In this document: positions 16,624 through 24,564 of the stretch, piece after piece
How the letters are laid out: every line of letters begins with the position of its first letter
Position numbering within the stretch: the first letter of the stretch is position 1
Virus record (IMG/VR): IMGVR_UViG_3300035212_000242
Span: 1-36,359 of that record
DNA: 36,359 nt
Strand: one strand, 5' to 3'
Source: a virus
Program-made: the position numbers and the translations under genes
Notes under the pieces: model-generated
Told to the model about the DNA's origin: nothing
Database searches by the model: none
The model's input: the letters and a program-made list of their open reading frames with translations, nothing else

Positions 16624-16717
16624 ACTAACTAGTGGCTAAAGCCTTAATGAGGGGAGGAGCTCTGCTGAAAGGGAGTTGAACCTATGAACACGCTAGTAGT
16701 TTAATTTTAGAGTAAAC
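16610..16717 (+). repeat. 92-bp structured insertion with 16-bp direct repeats
   Basis: TAATTTTAGAGTAAAC occurs at 16610-16625 and again, identical, at 16702-16717, exactly 92 bp apart. The 76 bp between are about 46% G+C, higher than the surroundings and G-rich. By eye they fold as a three-way junction: a closing stem of AAACTA(a)CTAG with CTAGTAGTTT (one bulged A), a GGC-TAAA-GCC hairpin, and an arm pairing AGGAGCTC (16655-16662) with GAGTT and CCT (16673-16677, 16681-16683) across a GAA bulge. No ORF of note. It sits between the protease stop and the promoter-like motif for the scaffold gene. Read as an inserted structured RNA element; identity unknown. Confidence 0.6.
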
Positions 16718-16742
16718 AAAAATAAATCTTAAGTATTTAATA
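16711..16742 (+). promoter_or_regulatory. Two-box promoter-like motif, copy 3
   Basis: AGTAAACAAA at 16711-16720 and GTATTTAATA at 16733-16742, spacing 22 bp start to start, 3 bp before the ATG at 16746. The first box overlaps the second copy of the 16-bp repeat of the inserted element. Confidence 0.55.
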
Positions 16743-16745
16743 AGT

Positions 16746-17369
16746 ATGAACGATAAAAAAACATTTAAAGATTTGGTAAACTCAATTTTATCACCTGAAC
16801 AAAAGGAAACTTTTGCAAAGGCTTTTAAATTCGAAACACCAATTCCAGTTGTAGAGCCAGTTAATAACGCTGAGCCTGAGACTGTTCCGCCTGTAGCAGG
16901 TGAGATAAAAACAAAAGATGGTACGGTTGTTAAATACTCAACACCAATGCCAATCCCTAACGAGACAATCGTAACTGTTGTAACTCCCGACGGTGAGCTT
17001 CCTGCTCCTGCTGGTGACCATGAATTAGAAAATGGTGATGAAATTACAGTTGGTGATGCTGGTTTATTATTAGAATACGAACCTGCTGAAGTTGTTGAGC
17101 CGGTTGCTCCTGTAACTCAAGAAGCTATGGATGCAGCGGTTAACGATGTTAAGTCACAATTAGATTTAGCTAACAAAACTATCTCTGCTTTGGTATCTCG
17201 TTTTGATGCAGTTGAAAAAGACAATACAGAGTTAAAAGCAACTTTAGCAACATTCTCAAAAACATTTACTGACTTACTAAGTACGCCAATGGCTAACCCT
17301 ATTGTTACACCTGAGCGTTCTTTTTCAAAGCAAGATAAAATGTTTAGCAAATTAGGATTAAACAAATAA
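16746..17369 (+). CDS. Putative capsid scaffold protein
   Basis: 207 residues, acidic, with Pro/Val/Glu-rich low-complexity regions (VEPVNNAEPETVPPVAG) and a C-terminal coiled coil (NDVKSQLDLANKTISALVSRFDAVEKDN). It ends with a basic tail, RSFSKQDKMFSKLGLNK, of the sort scaffolds use to bind capsid protein. The position between an XkdF-like protease and the major capsid gene is the usual scaffold place. No sequence family recognised; assignment is from composition and context. Confidence 0.65.
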   Translation: MNDKKTFKDLVNSILSPEQKETFAKAFKFETPIPVVEPVNNAEPETVPPVAGEIKTKDGTVVKYSTPMPIPNETIVTVVTPDGELPAPAGDHELENGDEITVGDAGLLLEYEPAEVVEPVAPVTQEAMDAAVNDVKSQLDLANKTISALVSRFDAVEKDNTELKATLATFSKTFTDLLSTPMANPIVTPERSFSKQDKMFSKLGLNK

Positions 17370-17398
17370 ATATAAACAAATAAAAAAAACAAAATAAA

Positions 17399-18310
17399 AT
17401 GGCATATTCAATAACAGCTCCATCGTATGTAGAGCAACCAGAACAACTGATTTATCAAAAACTTTTCTCAGGTTCACCAACAATGGATTTAGTGAAAAAC
17501 AAACAGACTGGCATTAAGTCGGCTGAAACTATTAACGTGGTTAACACTCGTGGTGTATTTCAAGCTCAATCATGTGCTTTTAACGCATCTGGTTCAACTA
17601 CAATTTCACAACGTACTATCACAGTAGGTAAAACTAAAATTGACATGCTTTGGTGCGAGCGTGACTTAGAGCCGTATTTCACTCAAAGAAAATTAGCTGC
17701 AGGTGGTGATTATGATTCTTTAGCTTATAGCAAAGAAATTATCGATGACACTATGCAACAAGCTAAAGAAGATATTGAAATTGCTTTATGGCAAGGTGAT
17801 ACAACTTCAACAAACGCTTACTTAAATCGTTTTGATGGGTTTGTAAAAATCATTGGTGCTGCTACAATCGGTGGTACTTATTCAGGCGTAGCTTGGAGTG
17901 AGGCAAATTCTAGAACCGTCATAAAGGGTTTAGCTACTTTAGTTATTGCTAACAATGACGTTTACCAAGGTAACCCAACTGTCAAAATGTTAATGTCACC
18001 TCAAATGGCTGCAACATACCGTTTCAAATTACGTACTGATAATTTATTCAACACTACAGGTGAAGAAAGCAAATTATATGCTGAGGGTGCAAACATTGAA
18101 ATCGTTGAAGTTGCTGGTTTATCTGGTTTAAATTACATCTACGCTATCGAGCCAGAAAATATGTACATCGGAACTGACATGGCTAACGAAGAAGAGAAAT
18201 TCAAAGTTTGGAAATCAGATGACGATCAAAACTTAAAGTTTCATGCTGAGTGGAAACTAGGAGTACAAATTGCTTTTCCGTCAAGGGTATACCGCTACCT
18301 TGGGGTTTAG
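17399..18310 (+). CDS. Major capsid protein (HK97 fold)
   Basis: 303 residues. The sequence shows features of an HK97-type capsid subunit: an extended N-terminus, an early beta region (TINVVNTRGVF), a long alpha helix (SKEIIDDTMQQAKEDIEIALWQGD, about residues 115-138), and a late PSRVYRYLGV strand. Context is decisive: protease, scaffold, then this gene, with a strong hairpin immediately after its stop. The leader upstream is very A-rich, as expected for a highly translated Bacteroidota gene. Confidence 0.85.
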   Translation: MAYSITAPSYVEQPEQLIYQKLFSGSPTMDLVKNKQTGIKSAETINVVNTRGVFQAQSCAFNASGSTTISQRTITVGKTKIDMLWCERDLEPYFTQRKLAAGGDYDSLAYSKEIIDDTMQQAKEDIEIALWQGDTTSTNAYLNRFDGFVKIIGAATIGGTYSGVAWSEANSRTVIKGLATLVIANNDVYQGNPTVKMLMSPQMAATYRFKLRTDNLFNTTGEESKLYAEGANIEIVEVAGLSGLNYIYAIEPENMYIGTDMANEEEKFKVWKSDDDQNLKFHAEWKLGVQIAFPSRVYRYLGV

Positions 18311-18329
18311 ATAAATAAATAAATAAATT

Positions 18330-18353
18330 GAGGGGTAATTAAGTTTACCCCTC
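18330..18353 (+). terminator. Stem-loop after the capsid gene
   Basis: Perfect 9-bp stem GAGGGGTAA / TTACCCCTC with a 6-base loop, 20 bp after the capsid stop. The following bases (TTAATTAAA) are not a real T-run, so this may be a weak terminator or an mRNA-stabilising or processing hairpin that sets a high level of capsid message. Confidence 0.65.
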
Positions 18354-18375
18354 TTAATTAAAAAAATATAAAAAC

Positions 18376-18912
18376 ATGGCATTATCAAGTTGCCCGATAA
18401 CCTCGGGAATAGCAAGAGATTGTAGAGATGGTTCACCCGGACTTACAAACGTTTATGCCGTAGAATTTTCTAACTATACACAAGGAACTATTACCTCTGC
18501 AAGTGGTAGTATTACTAACGTAGCTTCTTTCTTAAACACAGGAAAGAAAATGTGGGGTTTTGAATTTGACTATGGTAAAGCGAATGAGACTGAGGTTTTA
18601 ACCGCTAATACAAACGGAACATTAATGAATGCAATTACTTTGAATTTATACATTCCAAAGAAACAAGCTGCTGTGGCTCAACAAATTTTATTGTTAGCAA
18701 AGCAAGATACTATTTGGATGGTTAAAGATAAGAACGGTGCATTTAGATTATTAGGTCAAGAATTCGGAATGAGAATTACAACTGCAACCGCTGCAAGTGG
18801 TGCAATGGGTAATGATGATTCGGGATATACAATAGTGTTAACAGGTGAAGAGAGAACGTTCGCAAACGTTGTACCAAACGCTTTAGCTGCTTTACTATTG
18901 ATACCTGCTTAA
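18376..18912 (+). CDS. Putative major tail (tube) protein
   Basis: 178 residues. The C-terminal part GQEFGMRITTATAASGAMGNDDSGYTIVLTGEE matches a pattern I associate with abundant tail proteins of Bacteroidota phages (G-x-x-AMGDxxGYxxxxxGEE). The gene lies between the capsid and portal genes and is followed by a strong terminator. A tail tube protein would normally lie with the tape measure, so its placement here fits the rearranged gene order. Role inferred from this motif and size. Confidence 0.6.
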   Translation: MALSSCPITSGIARDCRDGSPGLTNVYAVEFSNYTQGTITSASGSITNVASFLNTGKKMWGFEFDYGKANETEVLTANTNGTLMNAITLNLYIPKKQAAVAQQILLLAKQDTIWMVKDKNGAFRLLGQEFGMRITTATAASGAMGNDDSGYTIVLTGEERTFANVVPNALAALLLIPA

Positions 18913-18939
18913 TTAATTCTTTAAAATATAAATGTAAGA

Positions 18940-18964
18940 CCCACCCTGTAAGGTGGGCTTTTTT
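18940..18964 (+). terminator. Intrinsic terminator
   Basis: Stem CCCACC / GGTGGG with a 6-base loop CTGTAA, then CTTTTTT. A classic rho-independent terminator, 28 bp after the tail-tube-like stop. Transcription of the portal block must restart downstream, which supports the promoter-like motif right after it. Confidence 0.9.
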
Positions 18965-18968
18965 ATTT

Positions 18969-18999
18969 AGTAACATTTGTAACTTTTTAGTATTTAATA
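18969..18999 (+). promoter_or_regulatory. Two-box promoter-like motif, copy 4
   Basis: AGTAACATTT at 18969-18978 and GTATTTAATA at 18990-18999, 21 bp start to start; the ATG at 19005 follows 5 bp later. Its location 5 bp after an intrinsic terminator is the best evidence that the motif starts transcription. Confidence 0.6.
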
Positions 19000-19004
19000 A
19001 GTAT

Positions 19005-19415
19005 ATGATGCAATTAATAACAGGGGCTAATACTATTGATATTTCGGTAACGGAAAATTCAACTATTGCAAATCCTCAATTTGTCTTTGTATTCATTAAT
19101 GATAATACAGGTCGCAAAGTAGCGTGTACAAGTACTTACACTAACTTAGACAATAACAAGCAACGTTTTGTTATAACCGTTGGAGCAGCTGTGCCTTTAA
19201 CTGGCAGCGTTTTATTTGATGACTATGGTAGTTATTCATTCTACGTTTATCAATCGGCTAATGCAGCCTTATTCAATTATGCAAATATAAATACAACAGA
19301 TATTAGAACGTTAACAGGTGAAGTTGGAAATGGCAAGGCGTGGTGGAAAGCACCATCGGTAACTAATATTTATTATAAAGATGTAAGAACATCAATCGTA
19401 ACAAATGGGCAATAA
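19005..19415 (+). CDS. Hypothetical structural protein
   Basis: 136 residues, beta-rich (QFVFVFINDNTGRKVACTSTYTN...GSYSFYVYQS) with no membrane segment. Two adjacent ATGs (19005, 19008) could start it. It overlaps the portal gene by 11 bp, so it is probably made in a fixed ratio with portal or neck proteins. In Bacteroidota phages similar short beta proteins with a G-x-Y-x-Y-x-V/I-Y pattern are found among virion genes, but I cannot name its role. Confidence 0.55.
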   Translation: MMQLITGANTIDISVTENSTIANPQFVFVFINDNTGRKVACTSTYTNLDNNKQRFVITVGAAVPLTGSVLFDDYGSYSFYVYQSANAALFNYANINTTDIRTLTGEVGNGKAWWKAPSVTNIYYKDVRTSIVTNGQ

Positions 19416-21507
19416 TATAACACAGGTCGGTAACCTTTTACAAATTGAATTTGATAGCTCGTTTCAACCTGCTATCAGAAAAATATCTAGCGGTAAATAT
19501 CTACAATGGGGTGAGCATAACTCACATCCTAATTACTTATTAGAATTATACAATAGAGATGCCGTTCACGGTGCTATTATAAAGGCTAAGGCTGACCATG
19601 TTTATGGACGTGGCTTATGTTATGACGAAAGCAAATTAACGTTAGCACAACAAGCGCAATACGATAAATTCTTATCACACGCTAATCGCTTTGAAGATTG
19701 GAATAGTCTATTTAGAAAAAACGTAACACCATTTGAAATATTTGATGGTATTGCTTTACAAATAGTTTACGATTTTAACGGTAAAATAGCTGAGGTTTAT
19801 AACCAAGAGTTTAGCAAATTTAGACGTTCACCAGACGGTAAAACTCTTTTCTATTGTGAGCAATGGGTTGACGATAATGGATGTGTAAATGACCAAGCAC
19901 ATAAGCATAAATCATTTATTGAATATCCTATTTTTAACCCTAATATAAGAACAGGAACTCAAATACTTTATTACAAAACAGAAGTAATGAGTGCTATGGA
20001 ATTTGGTAATATTTATCCTGCTCCAAATTACCAACAAGGTTTGCAAGACATTGAAACAAATATTGAGATAACTAACTTTAACTATTCACATTTAAAGAAT
20101 GGAATGTTTGCAAGTGCAATGTTATCTTTATTCAATGGTGAGCCAACTCAGGAAGAGCAAAGAAAATACGCTAAATTCTTTGACCGTAAATTCAAAGGAA
20201 GTTCTAACACCGGTAAAATGATGTTTAACTTTGTTGACAAAGGCGGTCAAAAAGCTGAGTTAACAACGTTTTCACAAAGCGATTTAGATAAAATGTTTGA
20301 GCAGGTTGCTAAACGTTCACAACAAAATATCTTTACAGCCCATAGAACAGATCCTGCTTTAGCGGCTATTTTTGATGGCTCGGTTAACATTGGTGATAAC
20401 ACTATTTATTTACAAAAGTTTGAAAGATGGTTATTTAGTTATATTGAGCATAGACAAGAAATACACTTAAACATTATTAAAGATTTAGCAGCCGTTAACG
20501 GTGTTGACTTATCTTTATTAGAAATAAAACAGAAACAACCTGCTAATGTTGATTTACCTTTTGATACTGCTTTACTTCAATCACTATTTGATTTAGATAC
20601 TTTACGTGAGCATTACGCTAAAAAGTTAGGCATTGATATTAAAGATAAAGTTACAGTTGACGGTGATTTAGCACAGATACCAGAAACGCAAGTAAATGAG
20701 CATTTAAAGAACTTAACCGGCAAACAATGGATTAATATTAAAAGATTAATTCGTGAGGTTAACAATCAAAAGACTACTAAAGAGGTGGCTGCAATGATGC
20801 TTAAGAATAGTTACGGATTAAGCGACCAAGACATTAATATTTTATTTGCAACACCTGAAGCTCAATTTAGTAAGTTTGACAAACAAGTTGATATGACTGA
20901 CTATGTTCTTAGTTTATTTGAGGGTAGTGCAATAGATGACAATGATGACCCAATAGTAAGTGAAGAGTTTGTAACCTTTGGAAGTAATGCTGAAGCTTTT
21001 AACTTTGAATTTGCAAAGCATAAATTTGTAACGGATACAGAAAAACAAGTATTAGATTTATTAAAAGGCGCACCCGAAACAACGCCCGAAAAGGCTGCAA
21101 AAATATTAGGATTAGATATTGAAACTGTAAAGAATATAATTAACAGTTTAGTTGTTGCAGGATTAATATCTACAATAAACAATACTATAACTATCACACC
21201 TAAAGGTTTAGAAACGAATACGCCAGAAGTTGAAACAGAACTTTACACTGTTTACAAATATGTAGAACGCCCTGATGCGCCTGCTTTATTAAAGGGTGGA
21301 ACGTCTAGACCATTTTGCAAAAAAATGCTTTTGTTAAGTAAATTTAGAACATGGACACGTGAGGGTATTGATGATATTACTAATGTGTTTGGCGAAGATC
21401 CTTGGTCTTTTAGAGGTGGTTTTTATACTAATCCCGAGACCAAACAAACAACTGCTTATTGCCGTCACATTTGGAAAGCAATAACTAAATCTAGAACTAA
21501 GAAATAA
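19405..21507 (+). CDS. Portal protein with unusual C-terminal extension
   Basis: 700 residues, much longer than a typical portal (400-500). Residues 1 to about 370 look like a portal: KYLQWGEHNSHPNYLLELYNRDAVHGAIIKAKADHVYGRG near the start, later the helical YLQKFERWLFSYIEHRQEIH. About 540-590 form a winged-helix-like segment (KQVLDLLKGAPETTPEKAAKILGLDIETV...). The last 90 residues have SRPFCKKM ... RGGFYTNP ... AYCRHIWKAI, with Cys and CRHxW residues reminiscent of C-terminal regions in phage minor-head (MuF-like) proteins. It could be a natural portal/minor-head fusion. Neighbours are virion genes on both sides. Confidence 0.75.
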   Translation: MGNNITQVGNLLQIEFDSSFQPAIRKISSGKYLQWGEHNSHPNYLLELYNRDAVHGAIIKAKADHVYGRGLCYDESKLTLAQQAQYDKFLSHANRFEDWNSLFRKNVTPFEIFDGIALQIVYDFNGKIAEVYNQEFSKFRRSPDGKTLFYCEQWVDDNGCVNDQAHKHKSFIEYPIFNPNIRTGTQILYYKTEVMSAMEFGNIYPAPNYQQGLQDIETNIEITNFNYSHLKNGMFASAMLSLFNGEPTQEEQRKYAKFFDRKFKGSSNTGKMMFNFVDKGGQKAELTTFSQSDLDKMFEQVAKRSQQNIFTAHRTDPALAAIFDGSVNIGDNTIYLQKFERWLFSYIEHRQEIHLNIIKDLAAVNGVDLSLLEIKQKQPANVDLPFDTALLQSLFDLDTLREHYAKKLGIDIKDKVTVDGDLAQIPETQVNEHLKNLTGKQWINIKRLIREVNNQKTTKEVAAMMLKNSYGLSDQDINILFATPEAQFSKFDKQVDMTDYVLSLFEGSAIDDNDDPIVSEEFVTFGSNAEAFNFEFAKHKFVTDTEKQVLDLLKGAPETTPEKAAKILGLDIETVKNIINSLVVAGLISTINNTITITPKGLETNTPEVETELYTVYKYVERPDAPALLKGGTSRPFCKKMLLLSKFRTWTREGIDDITNVFGEDPWSFRGGFYTNPETKQTTAYCRHIWKAITKSRTKK

Positions 21508-22046
21508 TGGCAAGTTTATTAATATCAGAAAACTATCTAAAGGAATATACCAACATAAACAAAAATGTTGATATGACCATCTTAACACCAATTTTACAAG
21601 AGGTGCAAGACTTTTATATTATTCCTTTATTAGGTACTAATTTATATAACGAAGTATTAAACCAAGTTACCACATCAACGGTAACCGTTTTAAACCAAAC
21701 GTTATTAGATTTAGTTGTGCCTTGTATGTTGCATTACGCTAAAATGGAGGCTATGCCAGACATGAAGTATAGGCTAATGAATAAGGGTGTAATGATTAAG
21801 AATAGCGAAAATTCTAGTGCAGCCGATTTAGCCGAGATTCAATTCTTAATGGATAGGTCTAAAAACAAAGCTGAGATTTACGCACAAAGAGTAACTAACT
21901 ATTTAAATAGATATGTTAGTAGCTATCCTTTATACATTAGCAATGTAGAGCGTGATGAAATAATGCCTAATAGAAACAACTTTACAAGCGGCATTATGAT
22001 TGACGATAATGACTGCGATGATTGTTATAAATATTTATATAAATAA
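21507..22046 (+). CDS. Head-tail connector-like protein
   Basis: 179 residues, mainly helical. The N-terminal region TPILQEVQDFYIIPLLGTNLYNEVL resembles gp6-like / DUF6712-type connectors (I-Q-D-x-x-I-x-P-x-L-G-x-x-L-Y). The C-terminus ends DDNDCDDCYKYLYK, Asp/Cys-rich. It starts in a TAATG overlap with the portal gene, which is the usual place of a neck adaptor. Confidence 0.65.
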   Translation: MASLLISENYLKEYTNINKNVDMTILTPILQEVQDFYIIPLLGTNLYNEVLNQVTTSTVTVLNQTLLDLVVPCMLHYAKMEAMPDMKYRLMNKGVMIKNSENSSAADLAEIQFLMDRSKNKAEIYAQRVTNYLNRYVSSYPLYISNVERDEIMPNRNNFTSGIMIDDNDCDDCYKYLYK

Positions 22047-22166
22047 ATGGGAATCAAAAAAGAACATATTAAGAAATTAGAACAATTCGAGAAAGCAAAT
22101 GTTAAGCCAAAACCAACTAAAACAGTTATTCCAAGACAAACAAACAAACCACAACCAACTAAGTAG
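22047..22166 (+). CDS. Small basic proline/lysine-rich protein
   Basis: 39 codons starting directly after the connector stop (TAA ATG). Sequence MGIKKEHIKKLEQFEKANV followed by KPKPTKT and a KPQPTK end. It overlaps the start of the next gene in another frame. Either a real small virion-associated protein or a coupling ORF. Composition is compatible with a nucleic-acid- or capsid-binding tail. Confidence 0.45.
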   Translation: MGIKKEHIKKLEQFEKANVKPKPTKTVIPRQTNKPQPTK

Positions 22167-22692
22167 TGGTACTTTTTTGTTTGATAGAGTGCCTGAGTTT
22201 GGGGCTGCTAATGAAATAACATACCCTTTAATGGGTGTTACTGTTAACCCAGTTACATTAGACATTAACATACATAGTTCGTCTTTTGCTTTTGTATTTT
22301 TAGACTTAGTACACCAAGATAACAGAAATATGGATGTGCTAATGAGTGAAATGCAGAAAGTAGCTTTGGAAGTATTCTCACAAATTAGATCGGATTTACA
22401 AAGTATTTATAATTGCACAGTAAATGAAAGTATAACATTAGAACCTTTACAATCGGTTTACGATGACGATGTGAGTGGTTGGGGCTTTGAATTAAATGTA
22501 GTTCAACATTATGACCATTCAACTTGTTTAACACCTAATAATAACACCGCTGGTTTAGTTTCAATCTTAGACCAAAACGGAAACGTAATAGCAACACTTA
22601 ATCCTAATAGTACTTACACGGTTGAGGTATTGCAAGAGATTATTCAAACATTAACAGACCCTGCACCTGCAACAATTATTCAAACTTTATAA
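22099..22692 (+). CDS. Hypothetical virion protein (tail/neck)
   Basis: 197 residues if started at the ATG at 22099. That start overlaps the small basic ORF by 68 bp, so it is uncertain. The conserved-looking part begins at GTFLFDRVPEFGAANEITYPLMGV and continues FVFLDLVHQDNRNMDVLMSEMQKVALEVFSQI. The style is shared with small neck or tail-terminator proteins of Bacteroidota phages (F-x-F-x-R-x-x-E-x-N...YPL). It immediately precedes the receptor-binding fibre. Function inferred from context only. Confidence 0.55.
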   Translation: MLSQNQLKQLFQDKQTNHNQLSSGTFLFDRVPEFGAANEITYPLMGVTVNPVTLDINIHSSSFAFVFLDLVHQDNRNMDVLMSEMQKVALEVFSQIRSDLQSIYNCTVNESITLEPLQSVYDDDVSGWGFELNVVQHYDHSTCLTPNNNTAGLVSILDQNGNVIATLNPNSTYTVEVLQEIIQTLTDPAPATIIQTL

Positions 22693-24366
22693 ATGGCAAC
22701 AGTAGAATTTAGATACGACCCAAAGAACACAGCATGGTTTACCGCTAACGCTGCAATGGTATTAAAAGCAGGTGAGCCTGCCTATCATGATACGACTGGC
22801 TTATTTAAGTTAGGCGATGGTGTAACGGCTTTAAGTGCTTTGTCTTTTTTACCAACGGTAAGTGCGTCAACTCCAACTATTCAGCAAGTTTTAACGGCTG
22901 GTCAAGTTGCAACAACAACAATAGAAACAACTGGCTTTATAAAAACAGGTGGTACTTCTACTCAGTTTTTAAAAGCGGATGGTACGGTTGATAGTTCAAC
23001 TTATTTAACTACATTAGGAACGGCAGCGACTTCACTAACAACAACAGGTTCAAGTGGGGCATCTACGTTAATTGCAAACGTTTTAAACGTTCCAAATTAC
23101 ACTTTAGCAGGATTAGGCGGTACAACTTTAGCGGCTGTTAACGCTCAAAATTTAAGCGTATTTGCAGCAACTACTTCATCTCAATTAGCAGGTGTAATAA
23201 GCGACGAAACAGGAAGTGGTAGTTTAGTTTTTGGAACTAGTCCAACTTTTACAACTAATATAACTACCCCACAGATAACAGGCGTAAGTGGTAATTTAGT
23301 ATTTACAAATGCAGCACAATCAAGCGGTGCTATTACTAACTTTACTTTTACTGCTGCTAATCATACAACTCAAACGGCAAGTGCTAATATTCCTACTGTT
23401 TCATTCACTTTAGGTACACTTCAAAGAAATACAGGTGCTGTAACGGCTCAACATGGTTTTTTAATTAATAGCCCTACTTACTCTTTTGTCGGTGCAAGTA
23501 CAATAACCAATGCGTATTCGCTTTTTGTAAATGCCCCTACCGTTGGAACTAATGCAACTATAACTAATAATTATGCTGCTGGGTTTAACGGAAGGGTATC
23601 ACAAGAGGGATTAGGAAGTTCTACTTTCTTTGGAAGTGGTTGCGGTGTGGCTGATGACTTAACTACTAATTTAAACACTGGATTTGGAGCAAATGCATTA
23701 CTAACAAATATAGTAGGTACAAAAAATTGCGCTTTTGGATATTTTGCTTTAAGACTAACAACTGGTAGTTTTAACGTTGGCTTTGGTACAGAAACATTAT
23801 ATTCAAATACTACTGGAACTCAAAATGTAGCTATCGGTACTAATGCTCTTTTTTCAAACCAAACTGCTACTGGAAATACAGCGGTTGGCGATTTAAGTTT
23901 ATTTCAAACAACAGGAGGTTCTAATACAGGTGTAGGTAAAAATACTTTATATGACCATACTAGCGGAACATTTAATACCGCTATTGGTTGGAATACTGGA
24001 AGGGGGATAACAACAGGTGGAAGCAATACAATTATAGGCGCTCAGGTAACTGGATTAAGTTCTACGCTTGCTAACAATGTAATTATTGCGGATGGTGCTG
24101 GTAATAAAGTGCTATGGTTTAATTCGGCAAATGCTTTAATTTCTGATTTAAAAATAGATACAACTACTGGGATAAAGATAGGTACGTCGACATCACAAAA
24201 GTTGAGTTTCTACAATTCTACACCAATAGTACAACCTACTACTGCTGTGGCTTCTGCTACCGTTGTAAGCGGAACAGGCGGAAACGTTAAGCACGATGAT
24301 ACTTTTGATGGGTACACACTTGAAAAAATAGTAAGGGCTTTAAGAACAATCGGATTGCTAGCATAA
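22693..24366 (+). CDS. Receptor-binding tail fibre with YadA-head-like repeats
   Basis: 557 residues. The N-terminus (ATVEFRYDPKNTAWFTANAAMVLKAGEPAYHDTTGLFKLGDG) is a common attachment domain of phage fibres. Residues of about 310-470 have short repeats of the type GxNALxxNxTGxxNxAxG (GFGANALL, GFGTETLYSNTTGTQNVAIG, TAVGDLSLFQTTGGSNTGVG, TAIGWNTGRG), the left-handed beta roll of YadA-head trimers. The end (SGTGGNVKHDDTFDGYTLEKIVRAL) is helical and may trimerise or be a chaperone-like tip. Expected to bind the host surface. Confidence 0.8.
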   Translation: MATVEFRYDPKNTAWFTANAAMVLKAGEPAYHDTTGLFKLGDGVTALSALSFLPTVSASTPTIQQVLTAGQVATTTIETTGFIKTGGTSTQFLKADGTVDSSTYLTTLGTAATSLTTTGSSGASTLIANVLNVPNYTLAGLGGTTLAAVNAQNLSVFAATTSSQLAGVISDETGSGSLVFGTSPTFTTNITTPQITGVSGNLVFTNAAQSSGAITNFTFTAANHTTQTASANIPTVSFTLGTLQRNTGAVTAQHGFLINSPTYSFVGASTITNAYSLFVNAPTVGTNATITNNYAAGFNGRVSQEGLGSSTFFGSGCGVADDLTTNLNTGFGANALLTNIVGTKNCAFGYFALRLTTGSFNVGFGTETLYSNTTGTQNVAIGTNALFSNQTATGNTAVGDLSLFQTTGGSNTGVGKNTLYDHTSGTFNTAIGWNTGRGITTGGSNTIIGAQVTGLSSTLANNVIIADGAGNKVLWFNSANALISDLKIDTTTGIKIGTSTSQKLSFYNSTPIVQPTTAVASATVVSGTGGNVKHDDTFDGYTLEKIVRALRTIGLLA

Positions 24367-24384
24367 TTTTATTATATTTACAGC

Positions 24385-24564
24385 ATGAAAACAGATAAAA
24401 TAGAAGTAGTTGAGGAAGTTGCAGCAACCGACCCAACACAAAAGAAAATTGAAGACTATTCTACAACTGAATTAAAAGCCTTAGTTTATGATTCACTTGC
24501 TATCATTGAGCAAAATCAAGCTAACATTAAATTCATTAATGAGGAATTAAAAAAACGTGGGTAA
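24385..24564 (+). CDS. Small acidic helical protein
   Basis: 59 codons from the ATG at 24385. MKTDKIEVVEEVAATDPTQ leads to a C-terminal helix, ELKALVYDSLAIIEQNQA, ending in ELKKRG, which could form a coiled coil. It lies just after the fibre and overlaps the next gene's GTG start. A TATATTTA box at 24373-24380, 4 bp before the ATG, could be a promoter, but it has no good -33 element at the right distance. Family not recognised; small helical proteins of this type are frequent after fibre genes. Confidence 0.65.
   Translation: MKTDKIEVVEEVAATDPTQKKIEDYSTTELKALVYDSLAIIEQNQANIKFINEELKKRG

Noticed and set aside
16626-16701. tRNA-like arm on the minus strand (GGTTCAACTCC)
   Set aside because: The sequence matches the T-arm consensus, but the T-stem bases do not pair and no acceptor, D-arm or anticodon arm fits.
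16610-16717. Ribosomal bypass or hammerhead ribozyme at the repeated sequence
   Set aside because: A landing at the second repeat copy meets the same stop codon, so bypass would add nothing. TTAATGAG...GAAC lacks the required hammerhead core (CUGANGA, GAAA).
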